DNA of 64,000 bases, from NCBI RefSeq assembly GCF_008831285.2, contig NC_045150.1:8134001-8198000 (forward strand). The letters run 5' to 3'. Position 1 is the first letter of the stretch. The number at the start of each line of letters is the position of its first letter. Positions 25,125-38,878 of this stretch are shown here, piece by piece. Below the pieces are notes generated by a model. It had not been told where the DNA came from, searched no databases, and saw nothing but the letters and a program-made list of their open reading frames with translations. The position numbers were made by a program, and so were the translations under genes. Origin of the DNA: Nymphaea colorata. Lineage: Eukaryota; Streptophyta; Magnoliopsida; Nymphaeales; Nymphaeaceae.

Positions 25125-26089
25125 CTTCCGGTCGAGATTATTAATCTTCAGAAGGCGATGGTATTGCATCTGCAGCTAAGCTGCACCCACAGCTGGTTTC
25201 ATAAACTCGGTTTGGGCCGAACAACGAGGTCACTGACTCTCAGTCTATCTTGTCTATTAGTTACAGGGCAATAGTAACACATGTTATAGTGTTCGATGAA
25301 AATTCATGAGACAGTAACATGATGTCAAGATGTTATTACTGTTATACAGCAGCCCCAAAACTTCACGTCACAAATGGCAATAATAGAACGATCGTGGAAG
25401 ATTATTGGTCATTCAAATAGGACGTCGAAAGTTATAGTTACTGACAATATAGGAACTCATCACTCTGCCCTTGTAGTCAGAGCAAGCAGTACGTCCCTCG
25501 TTTATTGTACTTGATGTTCTCAACTGAATACAAATGAATGAGATCCTTTCGTTTCTAATCCAAAATAGGAAGTTTTAGTTTTCTACTTTGCTGTATTTGT
25601 AAAGAAAGGACCACAAAATTGGAACCGGATCCTATCCTCTCTCCAGAATTCGGTAAGACTTTCTATTTTCTGGCTTCAATTTAACAACACTTCCTAGTTC
25701 TACAAGAAGCCTTCTAGTCCAAGAGTCTTCCGCTTTTAAGAAAGAAGAGACAGTACTAAAATATGAATTGATCTTTTTTTTTTTTTTGAGTTAGATTCAT
25801 GAGACACTCATAGGGTGGAAGTATTCCATAAATTCCTCCAAAATTCCTCCAACGATTGGAGTGAATTCATGGAACACTATAATTAGGAGTTGATAAAGCT
25901 GTAAAGCAAATTCATAAAATACTCACAAAGTATTCCACTTGCCAAACGATCTTTTAAGACCTCTTTAATGTTCTCCACACGGGATCAGTCCACCTTGCCA
26001 TGTATAATCATATGTGAAAAAAGGACCAAATAAATAAGTCGAAGCCCGGAAGATGGGGACCCTTATGTTGCAATAAAAAGTAATAGTGT
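25125..26089. other. 3' flank of the MGNC gene and AT-rich spacer
   Basis: Contains the presumed 3' UTR and a block near 25785-25955 with GATTCATGAGACACT and GCCAAACGA-type motifs that recur near 35300-35455 and 60350-60610. These look like relics of a dispersed repeat family, but no clean ends could be set. Confidence 0.35.
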
Positions 26090-26620
26090 AGACATTAGGT
26101 CCCTTTGATGAAGGCATCTTTGATAGTTGAACTAGCGACCTTTTTTACCATTTAACACCATCACAAAGGAGGAAGAGGGAATACCGTTGTTGACCCAATT
26201 CTCATGAAAATTTAACCACGCATGGCCTTCCCAAGAAACTATCAATTAACCTGTTCACAAGCTTGTGAGATCCAGTTGAAGGAGCACGGATTGTCCATGA
26301 CATCTATCCAAGTTGTCGGTGAACTCACGAACTACAAGATTTGGTCCATGAACACATGCCTTGGGAGAAAGTCTCCTTGCTTTTCTCCTATAGCACGAGC
26401 AAGGACGTGCTTCATCTTATCACAAATTACCCTGGTAAAGATTTTCCAACTGGTGCTGCAGAGGCTGATGGATCTGAAATCCAAGCCGCCTTTTCTGCAA
26501 ACTACCAATAGTTCTTCGTCACTCTCCGTCCAAATCTCAGACAAGTCGGTATCCAAAAGGAAGAATCTTTGTTTTATTTTCTCAAAATCTCCATTCGCTT
26601 GGCCATGGCGACACTAGGGG
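26090..26620 (-). pseudogene. LINE (non-LTR retrotransposon) reverse transcriptase fragment
   Basis: Minus-strand translation contains DFRSISLCSTSWKIFTRVI, then HVLARAIGEKQGDFLPRHVF and MDQIL, equivalent to the fingers region of plant LINE reverse transcriptases (DFRPISLCN, FVPGR, DNIL). After a frame change it continues LLQLDLTSL and, further on, SFVMVLNGKKGR, corresponding to the catalytic palm and the VLVNG motif. Stop codons and at least one frameshift show it is dead. No poly-A tail or target duplication was found, so this is an internal 5'-truncated piece. Confidence 0.75.
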
Positions 26621-27696
26621 CTACTGAAAGGGTCTTGCCTTGCCCTTGACCCTGAAGGCAGAGAGAAGAGGGAGGGCCTTCAGCCTTTTAAGGGTATCCT
26701 CAAATTGTTGTCCAGGTCAATTAGCATCAGGGCTAAAGTTCTCCTTGCAAGGAGAGAGACTTTCTTCTCTTGCATTATTCATCCTTCCGACCATAGTTCA
26801 GTACTATAGAGAATATCAAAATCCCCAAAGCAGGGTCCAAATAATTTGCAACTCTGGTGGTGGCCAGATACCAGTCTTACATTATCGGCTTGCAAAATCT
26901 GATGTAGATATTGCAAACGCCGATTTGTTTGAAACGACATAATTTACAACATTCAAATTCCATTTCTGCAGCTAAATCATAAGAAACGAAAAGCGTGAAA
27001 ATACTAAACAGCACGGGCTAACCTAAAATGCGTGCAGCATGAGTATGCATGAAAGTGTAAATGCAGCTCTCCTTGCACATTATTATTGTGGAGTAATAAA
27101 TGAAGAGGTCATACGAAGCATATATGGAAATGCATGAGAAATCGCAAGGACTTGGAATACAGTTCGATGTGAATCTTCACTGCTGTTACGAGTTTGCAGT
27201 GTCAGTTCCAAGGGATTTACTAGGCAAAATTCCTCAAAAAGCTGGGCATGAAAAAAGACGTCTAGAAACATGAATAGAAATTGGCATTCCATTGTTGGAA
27301 AGTTAAATAAGTGACTATACTAAATTGATATATTAGGAAAAAGGAAATAATTGAAGAATGTAAACTATACTAATGCCATTTTTAAGAACACTTACATAAA
27401 AAAGGCCTGAGATAAGAGTCAGAAAATCCAAAGATAAAAGATAAAAACTCAAGTCTATACGAAGTCACATGCCCTTTAAATATGACTATTTCACTTGAGT
27501 TTGTGAAGTTACATTTCTTCTTCTATGACGATTGAGAAGAAACGAGCCACAAAGGTATTCAAAGACTTCAAGTCATCCACCAATACTTGAGACCTAACCA
27601 AACAAGTTCACAAAGTTTAAAGCTTCTTGTTCACTGTACATGATGGTGGACAAGTCTGCAGGACTGAACGCTAAAAAGAACAAAATGGAGCAGAAA
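26621..27696. other. Spacer downstream of UBR7
   Basis: No gene recognised. It may include more decayed LINE sequence next to 26620 and the UBR7 3' UTR next to 27696. Confidence 0.4.
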
Positions 27697-30600
27697 CTAC
27701 AGCAGCCGCTGTCTCTTTCTCGCAAGGTTATCAAAAACCTGCTTGATATCTGCTGGAGTTACTGGCTTAGATGGGTCAACAGACTCCTGTATCAAGTAAA
27801 CAAAAAGTCAATCCAATTGCTTTCAGATTACATATATCTATATATATATGCACATACGTGGGTGCAAATGGCCTAGCACATCACTTCTTTATGAACAACT
27901 CAGCCAGGCTGAAAGCATTGATTCTTCCAATCGCTCTTTGGAGAAATAACACAAGAGAATAACTTCAGCAATTTCCTGTAATCATGTACTTGTGTATTAT
28001 GGACTGGTTGGTGAGGAGCAGCAGCCTCAGTACGAGGTTGAATAAGATCATGACTTTAAGCTCATCTTCAAGCAATGTAAAGCTCTAATTGCATCTTCCA
28101 GCTCCTAGTTGTTTCGCTCTGTACCAATAAATTATCGTTTGACCCAGACCACGACATGGTGAGACCAGGAAGACTTGCTTCCCAATCTATGACTCTACAA
28201 TAGAATCATGTGTAAAAGCTAGTCTTTCCATTAAGGATGCAGTTCAATCATAAAATGGACCCCAGACAATGGCAGGTTGGATCAAAATCATAAACAGATA
28301 TGTTCTATGCCTGACACATGGATTATTTAGTGCAATAAGAAACATATAATCTACAAACCCTGGAAGTGGACAATAAATAGAAAGCAAGTTTCAGGATAAT
28401 GTACAAACCAGAAAAGATCGAAATTCATTCTTCATGTCAGCTATGCCACTAAGAATCTCTATTTGTTGAACATGATTAAGTTTATTGAGAAAATTCAGTT
28501 CTGCACCCTCCTGCTGCTGTAAATTTTCTGCCCTTTTCTGCTTTGCCACCTTCTCATATTCCTCCATGGAGTCCTCTTTGTCAATCAAATAAGCAACATT
28601 TTTCTTATCATAGAATTCCCGGCAATTTTCACAGTGGCAAAGCTGATCCCTCCACCCCTTTGAAAGAAACATTGGTTTCTTCTCCAGAACAAGGGATGCC
28701 TCGAGTAGGTTATGTCCTAAAACACAGGCTGGAGTTTGGACATGAGGATCACAAGTGTTTTCCTGGATCAGGTCACCATTGTTTTCAACATTTCCTTTGG
28801 CTTCCATGCCTTCCTCACTTAATACTGCACCACAACCAGCATCATTCACCACAGAATTTGATGTTTGATTTCCAGAGAAAATATCCTTCTCAGGCATCAC
28901 AGAGGATGACGAACCATTTTCCACCACCATATGCCTTCTACCAGACAGCACCCAAATTGAAGGAGGATAAAGCTTTAAGAAAGAACAACTGATTGCACAA
29001 TCTTGGCATATAAAATCTGCATATATTGGCTCTCCCTCATCGTCTCTAGGTATCTGTAATTCCAGCAAATTATAGCATTATAGCATCAAATATAAAACTC
29101 AACCACCTCCAAAGACACACATTGGAAAAGAGCAACAGTAACAGAAGCAAGACCCAATAATTGGAGAAAAGAGATAGAGAGGTCATCAAAGATCCATATA
29201 CAAAGGTGTAAAAATTACATTACTCATAAGTAACTATTATCAGAATAAACCCCTCAATATTCTTGCCACAAGAAAAAAGGACAAAATTGTGGATGTGCAC
29301 TGCTGATGGAATTATGGATTACACAGCCTGTGTAGTATATAAGTGTAGTATTATGTTGTTGGCTGTGTTGGATACTACACTTATGGATGGAAATATAGAT
29401 TACACAGCCAACAACACGATACTACACTTATATATTCCAGCACTGCACCTTCCTAATGCCATGAGGTAAATTCCATCAGCAAGTTCAAGTAATACAGATT
29501 TAACAAGGTTAAAATCCACTCTGTATCTACAGCCTCTGGGAGGGACACTTCAAAATTTCCAGCCAACCATTTGAACCCAGTGGTTAGTGTGGCTATTTCT
29601 AGAATCCAGATTGTTAAGAAAATGAAGAATGTGACATTGGTAAAAGTAGCTCACCTCTTCAGAGGGCCCGAGACCTATGTGATTCTCATGGAACCAATCC
29701 TCACAAACGCAGCATTGGATCATCTCCACCTGCTCTACAGCATCTGGATCAGGATATGGGCGGCCACACGTGCAATAGGCACCTCTGTAGTTATGATTAT
29801 ATGAGTTATCCTTGTTTTCTGGATCTTTATCTGAAAACAACTTGCAGGTGAAATTTCCAAACTTTGAATTTCCACAATCACATCTGAAATTTCTTTTCGT
29901 CCACAACTCCACAACCTTAGTCCAAGAGCAATAGAATTAGAACGTTATCATCACTGGAATGTAATAAATAGATATAAAAAAAAGACAGCAATTATGCACA
30001 CAAGAATAAACAGAAGAGATGTTACTTGTATCACCAAAGCATTGACCATTTAGGCCTCTCAGTAAGGCCTCAATGGCTAATCCAGAATGATACCAAAGAG
30101 ATTCTAGAGAAATTGCAAGACATGAAAAGAAAAAAAACTGGATAAAGCCATTGACTGGCTAAACCAGCCATTAGAATTCAAAAGGATGGAAGCAAATGAA
30201 GGGAACATAATTCATGTGCCCGCTTGAAATGTTCTTCAACGAGGAGAACAGCAAGAAATTACCAACCACAAATCATATTTCTCATCAAGTGTCTGTATTT
30301 GGGTATTGGCCATATATGGTAATGAAATATTTGGTAACGTCTAAGTTATGACAACCGAAAAAACGCAAATAAAATAAAATAGTAGATTATGAAGATGCTA
30401 AGACACTTCCAACAATAGGAAATTATCATGAGATAATGCTTTCCTTGGAAATTCAAATAGAAAGAGAAACCAAGTTAAAACTGCTTGCATATAAGCAACA
30501 AAAGGAAAAATGCCAAAGGACAATTCTAGCACTTAGGTTTAATCACGCTGTCTATCAGCCTCATTCAACTTCAGTCTACCATTTTTACATGCTGGCAACA

Positions 30601-31750
30601 ACAGGCGACCTAGTAAATAAATTGCAGCCAAAGATGTCCTATCTATGGCCTCTTTGCAAAATAACCATTTACGTGGCTACACAATCAAAATGGTAAGTGG
30701 AAAATCATTGAAAGTGAGAGATTTTTCCAAAAATATCTCTAACAAATCACTCTAAAAATTTTTTAGAAGGAAGAATCAATCTAATGCTTCAACATAAGCA
30801 GAAAAAATCTTCTCCCTTGCCATATGACATTTCATATTACATGTCGCTCAACCAGACGTGGGTATGGGATGTAACATGAGATTCACATGGACTAATCACA
30901 AGGACATAAAAGTTCACTAGGGAAAGAGGAACCAAAGAATAGCAATTATGCAAATAAGAAACTTCTAGACGTCCTACAAACTGTTAACAAATTGAATATT
31001 GGACAATAACAGATCTCCTCAATATAGTGACCTAACCAGAGGATACAAGAGCTGTTGTTTATCAAGTGAAAATCTAACATTCCAGATTACAATCCAGCAA
31101 TATGAATTTAGAAAGAATATTCTGCAACAAGTTAGCAACATAATACCTGAAAATACATTCTTAATTTTTCAATCTGATATAAAGTTGACCAAAGGACAGC
31201 ATAAAGGGAAACCAATGACCACAACGACAAAGACAACTGAAATTGAATACCTCGTGGCCATCGTGACAAGCCAAGCAACAAGCTGTGCAAACTCCAGCAT
31301 TTCCATCGGGGGTACACGTGAGGCACGAAAAGATTGCCTGCCTCTTCATATACCCTTTATTATAGGTACACTCGTTGCCCTCATCGCCACCCAATACCAA
31401 ATCAGCCTCCTTAAGAAACAACAAGCGGAATGAGTAAATCAACAGGTAAAGAACTCAGAAAAAGAACAAACTGGTCCCATAAGAGAATAGGTATTTCATA
31501 TGGAAAATTGCCAAGAGCACACCAATTATTCCCGAGACGACACCAATTCCGTTTCACAATCGAATTTCATGGAGAACCCAAATGCTAAACCCATAAAAGT
31601 AGATGCCATGAGAAACACCACCGAATGAAACCCTAAAGGCCGATCAGATGAACACGAGAAAATCATTACCAGTTCTTGCTCCTCCATTCCCTGAATGTAT
31701 TCATCGATTGTTACCGTTTGCTCGACCTCATCCTGAAACGCCTCAGCCAT
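27697..31750 (-). CDS. UBR7: UBR7-like protein: UBR box plus PHD finger, putative E3 ubiquitin ligase
   Basis: Five coding exons on minus: 31670-31750 (ATG at 31750), 31251-31409, 29655-29915, 28409-29053 and 27697-27786 (stop TAG). Every junction is between codons; total 411 aa. Residues about 43-110 form the UBR box (ECTYNKG, FSCLTC, GVCTACCLACHDGHE, FRCDCGNSKFG). Residues about 125-190 form the PHD finger (YCTCGRPYPDP, MIQCCVCEDWFHENHIGL, DFICQDC). The C-terminus has the family motif HVQQIEILSGIADMKNEF, and the last exon ends DNLARKRQRLL. The length is close to human UBR7 (425 aa), which monoubiquitinates histone H2B; the plant role is less known. Zinc-binding Cys/His residues appear complete. 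The donor of exon 4 (G|GTTTGT) is less typical but required by the conserved continuation. Intron 3 carries a long inverted repeat. Confidence 0.93.
29338..29432. repeat. Long inverted repeat (31-bp arms, 33-bp loop) in UBR7 intron 3
   Basis: Arms 29338-29368 and 29402-29432 are inverted copies differing at two positions. They could fold into a stable hairpin in the UBR7 pre-mRNA. The loop repeats part of the right arm (GATACTACACTTAT at 29371-29384) and an ATTACACAGCC motif occurs just before the left arm, so the structure is compound. Confidence 0.85.
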
Positions 31751-34700
31751 CTTTCTCAGAAAGGTTTCAGAAACACGAAGGGCACAAAAAACGATTGAGT
31801 TCGAGATGAGGGCAAGGACCAGAACAACGGTAGATTAGAAATGGGTGGTAATCAAAACAAACCCTTGACAGCCATCTTGAAGAATGATGGGATGCCCAGC
31901 AGATGATAACTCCCCTGCAAAGGAGGGAAATTTCTGATAAGCCCCTCACAGAGAGACAGAGAGAGAAGGGGGAAATGGTTGAAAAGGATTAGGATGAAGA
32001 TTGAAACAAGAGGAAGACTAGGGATGCCAAAAGAAAACAAAGAGGGAAAAAGAGGTGGTGGAAAGCTGTCAACTACAAGATAGAAAACCCAGAAATTATG
32101 AAGGAGAGATCAAAGTACAAATGCTCATAGAAGAACAGAGGAGGGGTTGTCCATTTGGGAGAGACTAAGATTTGAGGAGGGGAGCTATGTGGGCAGTGGG
32201 AATGACGTTCGAGTGCTTGTGGCTTTGTTGATGTGTCTATAAGGACACGTCGTTTGGGAGTTCAAAAATTGAGAGGGATTGGCGGAGGGAAAAAGAAGAG
32301 GCTTCCTTCCGTCTCCCGCCACAATCTTCCTTTTTCTTTGTCTTGGGTCTCACTCGGCGCAGACCAGATCAAACATTCCGTTGTTTGTTCGTTTGGGTTT
32401 CATTGGCTCTTCCATTGTTTCGTTCTTCAAGCAAAGCATTGCTTGAATGGGAATAGTTAATCTTGCACATTTCGTCGTTCTCTTTGATGCCTTGAACTCA
32501 GTCCCTTTGTGCGAATCTCTCAGTTATTTAGATTTGGCTTCTTGATTGAATTTACGATGCATAGCTTTAATTTCTGTTTGTGCATCGTGAAGGTCGTCCC
32601 TTGTGAGAAATGAATCTTATATGTACACGACCTAACGTTGACCGGACCTCTATCAGATCGGACTAATCAAGAAACGCTGTTGGATTCTTTTAAGCACTTG
32701 CGTTTATCATCTACTCTACATTCAAGCGGAGATGATTGGGCAGGCGAGCCAATAAAAAATCAATTATTAGTTTGATTTTTATCAGTGCTACTTTTATGAA
32801 TTGCAAATGGTAGTAATGTGACAGTTTAATTGATGTATGCATCATGAGCTCACCCAATCCCAGAAGCAACTATAGATCCCAAAGCATCAAGAAATGAAAG
32901 AGGATTTAGGTCATTCTTCAGGTGGGTTCCGCTACGATCCTAAGCCTGAGGACCGAAAGATGGGAGAGGCTTCAGCCCTCTCCTTACGGCTTCCGGCCAC
33001 CGGAAACTATTCTCCATATTCATTAGAGTTTATCCACCCTTAACAAAAAGTTTGCTTAATTGAATAAAAAGTAGTTTAACCTCTAACTACGTTGCCATAT
33101 ATAAAGCGACTATGTTTTTTTATATTTTATGAGAGCTTTTATGAAAAAGGATAAAAAAGGGCCATTCGGATGCAATCTTCACTTCAAATAGCTTACAAAA
33201 ATGTATATTTATTTAATGTGTAAATGGAACTTTATAAGCCAAAAAATTAGACCGTTGGATTCTAAAACCTTTGAAAATATTAGATGTATAAATAAATAAT
33301 TATATTTTTTGTCAATAATAAACTGTTCACATCAGCCCATTAAAATTTTTATTGGGATTGCTCAATTTAGTTTGGGATGACTAGAAGGCATATATGGTGG
33401 TCACACCATATTTGAATGTGTAATTCAAGTGCTCACAAAGAAAAAAAATTCTAGCTCTACCACTGTTTTTAATTGATTATTAAGTTTAGGACATAGAGAT
33501 TGACACTATTCAGGAAAACCACCGTTCATTATATAACTTTTTATAATATATTTCTTGTACCATGTTCTTCATTCATGTTTTATTATGCCTGATTCCCTGA
33601 AGCCGTCCATGAATATGTGCCTTTTTTTTTTTTTGTTAAGTTTGACACTTTGTTGTTCAACCTAATGATCCTTAACCTCTATTAAAGTGGACTTATATTA
33701 TAGAAAAAGTAACGTTATTATATAACATTGCATATTATTTCTTCAGCTTTAATGAATTATGAGTCTTGGCATATGTGGTAGTTGCACATATAATCACATA
33801 AATTTTATGCATTTTCACACTACTAATCTCTAACAATTTCTTTATTCATATATAAATGTTTGTCCCATCATTATTTGCCTAGTGCCCCTTACTCATTTTA
33901 TTATGTACAAGGTTTTTTAAAATGAGTGCTCTTTGCTTAAAACCTCTAGCACTGCCCGGACCGGATAGTTCCCACTTTATTAACAATTTTCCAAGTACTT
34001 TTCTTTTTTTTAAAAAAGAAAAAAAGGGAAAGATTCAGCATCTCTTTTTTTATTGAATGCGTCCACCTTTTTCATTTACCATCATCAAAATAACCTAATT
34101 TTAGAGGTCAACTTAGGTAATTTAGCAGGAATAAAAGCATGTTATTTCACCCTTAGATCTTAACGAGTAATAACATGAGTTAGTCATATCTTTAAGCATG
34201 CACGTTTTCATAAAACTAACTTTACCAATACACTTTCATTAACATACATGAAAACATGGGAATTATTATGAAGATCATATTCTATATATATATATATATA
34301 TATATATGACTTTTATTGATGTTCCTAGCCACAAAAATGTGGTCTAGTTTGGCGGATTCAGTGCATCTACTGGTCAAGTCGAGATCGATCAACTAGGATT
34401 CAACTATGTGAGGCTGGCGCATGCGTTACATAACGTAAGCAGTCAACAACTGCATGTGAAGCCTCATTTGCAGAATATGATTGGTGTTTCGCGAATCGAA
34501 GGATTTTATCTGTGTTGATTAATTGGAACAAAATCCCTTCAATTAAAATCTTTCTATTTATTTTAATCAAGTTAGTTGACACATTTGAATTGTTATCTTA
34601 GATTCTGATATTAAGGATGAGAACGGAATTAGAGTTCTGCAAAAGTGGGGTGAGTGTTTGTATCACTCATTTGTTGTAAGTAAGTAGAAAGCACATAGGC

Positions 34701-36915
34701 AGCATAATGGAGAAGAAAATAATATTCTTCGATGTATTCATCTGTAGCTAATAACACTACAACAAGTTTATAATGGCCATATGATAAGATTATTCCAACA
34801 TAGAAAGAAGGATAAATATTTAAAATAGAAGACGAGTTTTTCTTTTAAATTTGGCGCTCGCCGGATAACATATGATCAGTTGTGTTTATTCGTCAATTAT
34901 AGAAAATAATATTATTTTTAAGTTTTTCGCTCTAAATTACTCAAAGAAATAAGGTTCTTTTTCTGGAACAATCGCGAAAATGAAGAAAACTTTCAGATTA
35001 TGCGGGTGCTCATAAAAGATCAATTGCTTTCACGAAGAATATGCTTTAATTTCCGTAAAGTTATTCTCTCGGCACAAAAATGTAAGGAATATTTTCCTCT
35101 CTAGTATTCGTATGGCTTTTAGTTCAGCTAAGAGGGTTTGGGGCCCACAACGTTTTTTTCTTTTCTTTTTGTTGTACCTAATCAAACAAAGTCGAAATTA
35201 TATATTGAGAAAAAGAACATTACAAAAAAATAATAAATTTTCTTCTTTCTTTAACTTTATCATATTTATCTTATCATGATAACATCCTACTAATAGCATT
35301 TGGTACATGAAGGTACCCCAAAAATTAAGGTAGATTCATGGAACGCTACAAAAAGGTTTTATGAATTTGCCTCTTAACTTTTTTAGCAGGTTCTATATGA
35401 AGCAGATTCATGAAACCGTATATCATCATTCTATTAGCCAAACAACCCCTAAGGAGTTCCCTGGTTTCGTTGTTGAATATGAGATGTTGGTTGAGAAAAT
35501 AGCTAGGGCTGATCCATCAGACATAGTTGCAGGTTATTATTAACTCGAATACCATCTAATTAAGAACTAAAGAGCGACCAAGAAAAACATGAATTAAAGA
35601 GCAACCAATAAAACATGATGTTAAGGGAACCTTTTTTTTTTCTTGCTCCATCATGAAACTCATCGAATGAAGCTATAATTTTACATTTTCAATTGACGAC
35701 ACAAAAATACATGATAAACAATAGAAGGGCAACACAAGATAATCACACCATTACTCCATGTTCTATTAGCTAAACGACCTCTTCGGGATTATATATCACA
35801 AGATTTTGAGCAAGCTCATTTATTGATCTAAATTTCTAGACTATGCTTTGCATTTTTGTTCATACATTAAGTCAGTTTACAAAGTTAAAAATCATTCTAG
35901 CTTATCACATTAGAAGTAATGTTCAAATTATCGATACGCTTGAAAAAGACGCCAGATTTTGGTATGATTCTCCATTTAAATAGCTTGTTTTATGCAAATG
36001 GGTATTATGATTATAGTTGAACATCATGTCCTACGACTAGATAGAACTACCAATCTTAACTTATATCATGGTTGATGCAAGCTCTACTACATAGAAAACT
36101 AAAAAGAAACCAAAAGTTTAAGCTCTTAATTAGCAAAGGCAGACTAGAGATGTGTAGCACTGAAATGTTGTGAATTATCACAAACTATGTCCTTATTGAT
36201 AGATTTTGAAATTTGTCATCATTGTGATAATTATTAATGCATATGCATATAGTTTCCAATACAAGTTTTTGTCAGGACTGAACAGATTGAAATTATTTAT
36301 CATGTTTTACATGACAACGTTCAAAGAATAGATATCCAGATTCAATCCATTTCTTCTTCAAATCAATTTCAAAGCAATTCCATGGGCCAAGAATCATTTC
36401 AAGCACTTCAGAGAAGTTGAGGATGATTGATTATTGGTCCCAACTTATTAGAGACTACCAAAATGCATTTGTATATGCCAAGATCATCTGATCGTGGACA
36501 TTGATTGGGGTTGACTTAGATTTCCATTACCATTAAAACAACTTACTAATTTCATTTGGCATGTTATGTAATAGTTTTTCAACCGAGGGTGGGCGAAGCC
36601 GCCTGGGGTTACGAACTACGAGGGTAGGACAAAGGTTTATGAGTTGTCAGCCATATTCTACAAGAATTTAAGATCAAATAATTACATTTGCGGGAGTATT
36701 TTAGTCTCCAACGCTAATGTAGTACTCCGGCTCCATGTGGCTGACGCAAGGAGATTCGACGTCAGTCCTCAGAGTTTTGGGGGTTTTTCCATTTTCTATT
36801 AGTTTTCTGCAGACTCTTTCTATCGCGCTCGGTAAATCTCTCCTTTCGAGCTTTCTTCCTGTCCCCATTCTCGTTTCTCCACCAAAACTTTTGTGGGTGT
36901 TTTCTGTTTCTGTTC
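31751..36915. other. Spacer between divergent UBR7 and CPDase genes
   Basis: UBR7 (minus) and CPDase (plus) diverge here, so both promoters lie in these 5.2 kb. The first 450 bases include the UBR7 leader. The rest is AT-rich with an (AT)n run at 34283-34308 and repeat relics near 32900-33010 and 35300-35455. A 75-aa frame at 32233-32460 has no support. Confidence 0.5.
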
Positions 36916-38878
36916 ATGTCCACGGAAGGAGGAGAAGAGCAGATGGAGGTGTACTCGGTCTGGGCAATCCCTCCAGAAACGGTGAGACCGAGGCTGAAAG
37001 CATTGATGGAAAATCTCAGAAACAAGTTCGGGGGACCCGAGTTCGGTCCCCACATCACCATGGTAGGCGCCATCCGCCTGAATCGGAAGGACGCGATCGC
37101 CAAGCTCGTCGCTGCTTCCGAGGGGCTCAAACCGATCAAGTGCCGCATAAGTTCCGTCTCCAAAGGAACCTTCTTCTATCAATGCATCTATCTTCTTGTT
37201 CATCCGGACGATGAGGTGAACTTTCTCTTTCTTATCAGGCTCTGCTTCCGTTTTTCGGGATTATCCTGTACAAGATTAATGCAACATGAAGTTTCGTTTT
37301 GTGATGGAGGCCATCTGACAAATAAACTGATTTTATTTCGAAGCTTGGAGTTTGTGCTTATAATTGATGTACAAACATCCAAATGGCGTTTGAACTTTAA
37401 TTAGAACTAAAGATGCATGCTATTCAATACTGCGATCATGAAGTCTTCTTGATTGATTTGAGTTTCAGTTGGATGAGTTCATGTGGTGCTCGGCTTAATT
37501 CCGCGGCGGTTGAGGCAATATTGATATACAGTTGTTCTCATAGGTGGATAAGATATCAGAAACTTGAAAATAAGGACGGTGATTGCCCAACCTGTGATTT
37601 TTTGTCACGTTGCGGCATTTGATTAAGCATGACAATTAGAAGGTGTTCACTTGCTCAAGGAGCACCGAAAGATTATACAGGCTATACCTTTTTTGTTTGT
37701 GATTTTGATAAAGGAGTCATAAGAAACTGTGGAAATTCAGAAGCCGAGGTGCTAAAGTAAAAGGTCCCAATTGCCTCTCAAAAAGGATGGCACCCTCAAT
37801 TATGCATTCTAAAGTTATCTGATTGCTAAGACGTTGTTGCCTTGTCTTACCTCAGACAAGTTAGTATGACTTTGGACATAGAATTGTATGTCCTCTACAA
37901 AAGACATATGTACCTGCCAAATTAGTCACAAAATTTTTTTTCTCTTGCTCAGGTGATGGAAGCTAGTCGACATTGCTGTGGACATTTTGGATATGTGAGC
38001 TCAAGCCGTGAGTAGTTATTTTAGTTGCTTATATATTCATTTTGTTATTATTCTGAACACCATGTGGTGGGTGGTTAATTTGAAATTTTGCTTTCAACAT
38101 ATTAATGCATGAATGTCGGTCACCATGATCCTTGAAGGCATTAGCAGAGGTGCACATATTGAATATCTAGTGGACGTGTAGTACTGTAACATAACCTATG
38201 AGCGCCATCATCTCAACTGGAGCTATTGGTAACACCTCCCCGGTAGACTCTTAGATGTTCTAATACCTAATTATGTGTTTCAGGAGTCTGCAGGTATCAG
38301 CATACAAATGAAGTCCCTGTCGGGTTTTGGTGTATATGTAAATGAAACTAAACATATATGAGTTCTTCTGGCAAAAACATTAGAGTTGGAAGGTCATGCC
38401 TCATAAACAATAGACCGTGATAGCAATTTTTCAGGGTCCTATTACACAACCTGGGTGCCATAATTTGACATTGTCAAAGTCCATGTATTCTTAAAGCTGG
38501 TGCTTGAAACTGCGTAGAATCCTTTTCTGTTTCTGTAAGGAGTCCGAAATCCTTTTTATATGCTTTCAGTAAGAAAAGTGCCTGCGGTAATCAAAGTATT
38601 TAAGAAATTCTCTATGTTCACTACTTATGAAACATGAATCTTGTAAGATTATCGATTCATTGATTGCAGCCTACATGCCACATTTGAGTCTTTTGTATGG
38701 AGATATCTCGGAGGAGGAAAAAGACAAGGCAATAGAAAAGGCTAAAGCCCTCGACAATGTCATAGATCAGCTGGAGTTTGAGGTGTCCACTCTTGCTCTT
38801 TACAGAACTGACACTGAAGACAAAACCCTTGAGTCATGGGAGTTGGTAGCTGACTGCAAACTTCGAGATGGAAACTAA
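36916..38878 (+). CDS. CPDase: Cyclic phosphodiesterase (2H phosphoesterase family)
   Basis: Three exons, 36916-37215, 37953-38007 and 38670-38878 (stop TAA), give 187 aa. The two H-x-T/S motifs of the 2H superfamily are present: HIT at residues 46-48 and HLS at 123-125. The segments YSVWAIPPE, CCGHFGY, YMPHLSLLYGD and LALYRTDTEDKTLESW match plant CPDase (Arabidopsis At4g18930, 181 aa). The Arabidopsis enzyme opens ADP-ribose 1'',2''-cyclic phosphate, a by-product of tRNA splicing, to ADP-ribose 1''-phosphate. Junctions are GT-AG; the first is between codons and the second splits a proline codon. ATG 36916 is chosen as the first in frame; the ATG at 36943, just before YSVWAIPPE, is an alternative that would drop nine residues. 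No TATA box seen. Confidence 0.93.

Noticed and set aside
30999..31433. 144-aa open frame on the plus strand
   Set aside because: It overlaps UBR7 exon 2 in antisense and has no recognisable features; a shadow frame.
36735..37214. 159-aa open frame overlapping CPDase exon 1 in another frame
   Set aside because: The CPDase frame holds the conserved HIT motif and continues across introns; the other frame is Arg/Ser-rich noise.
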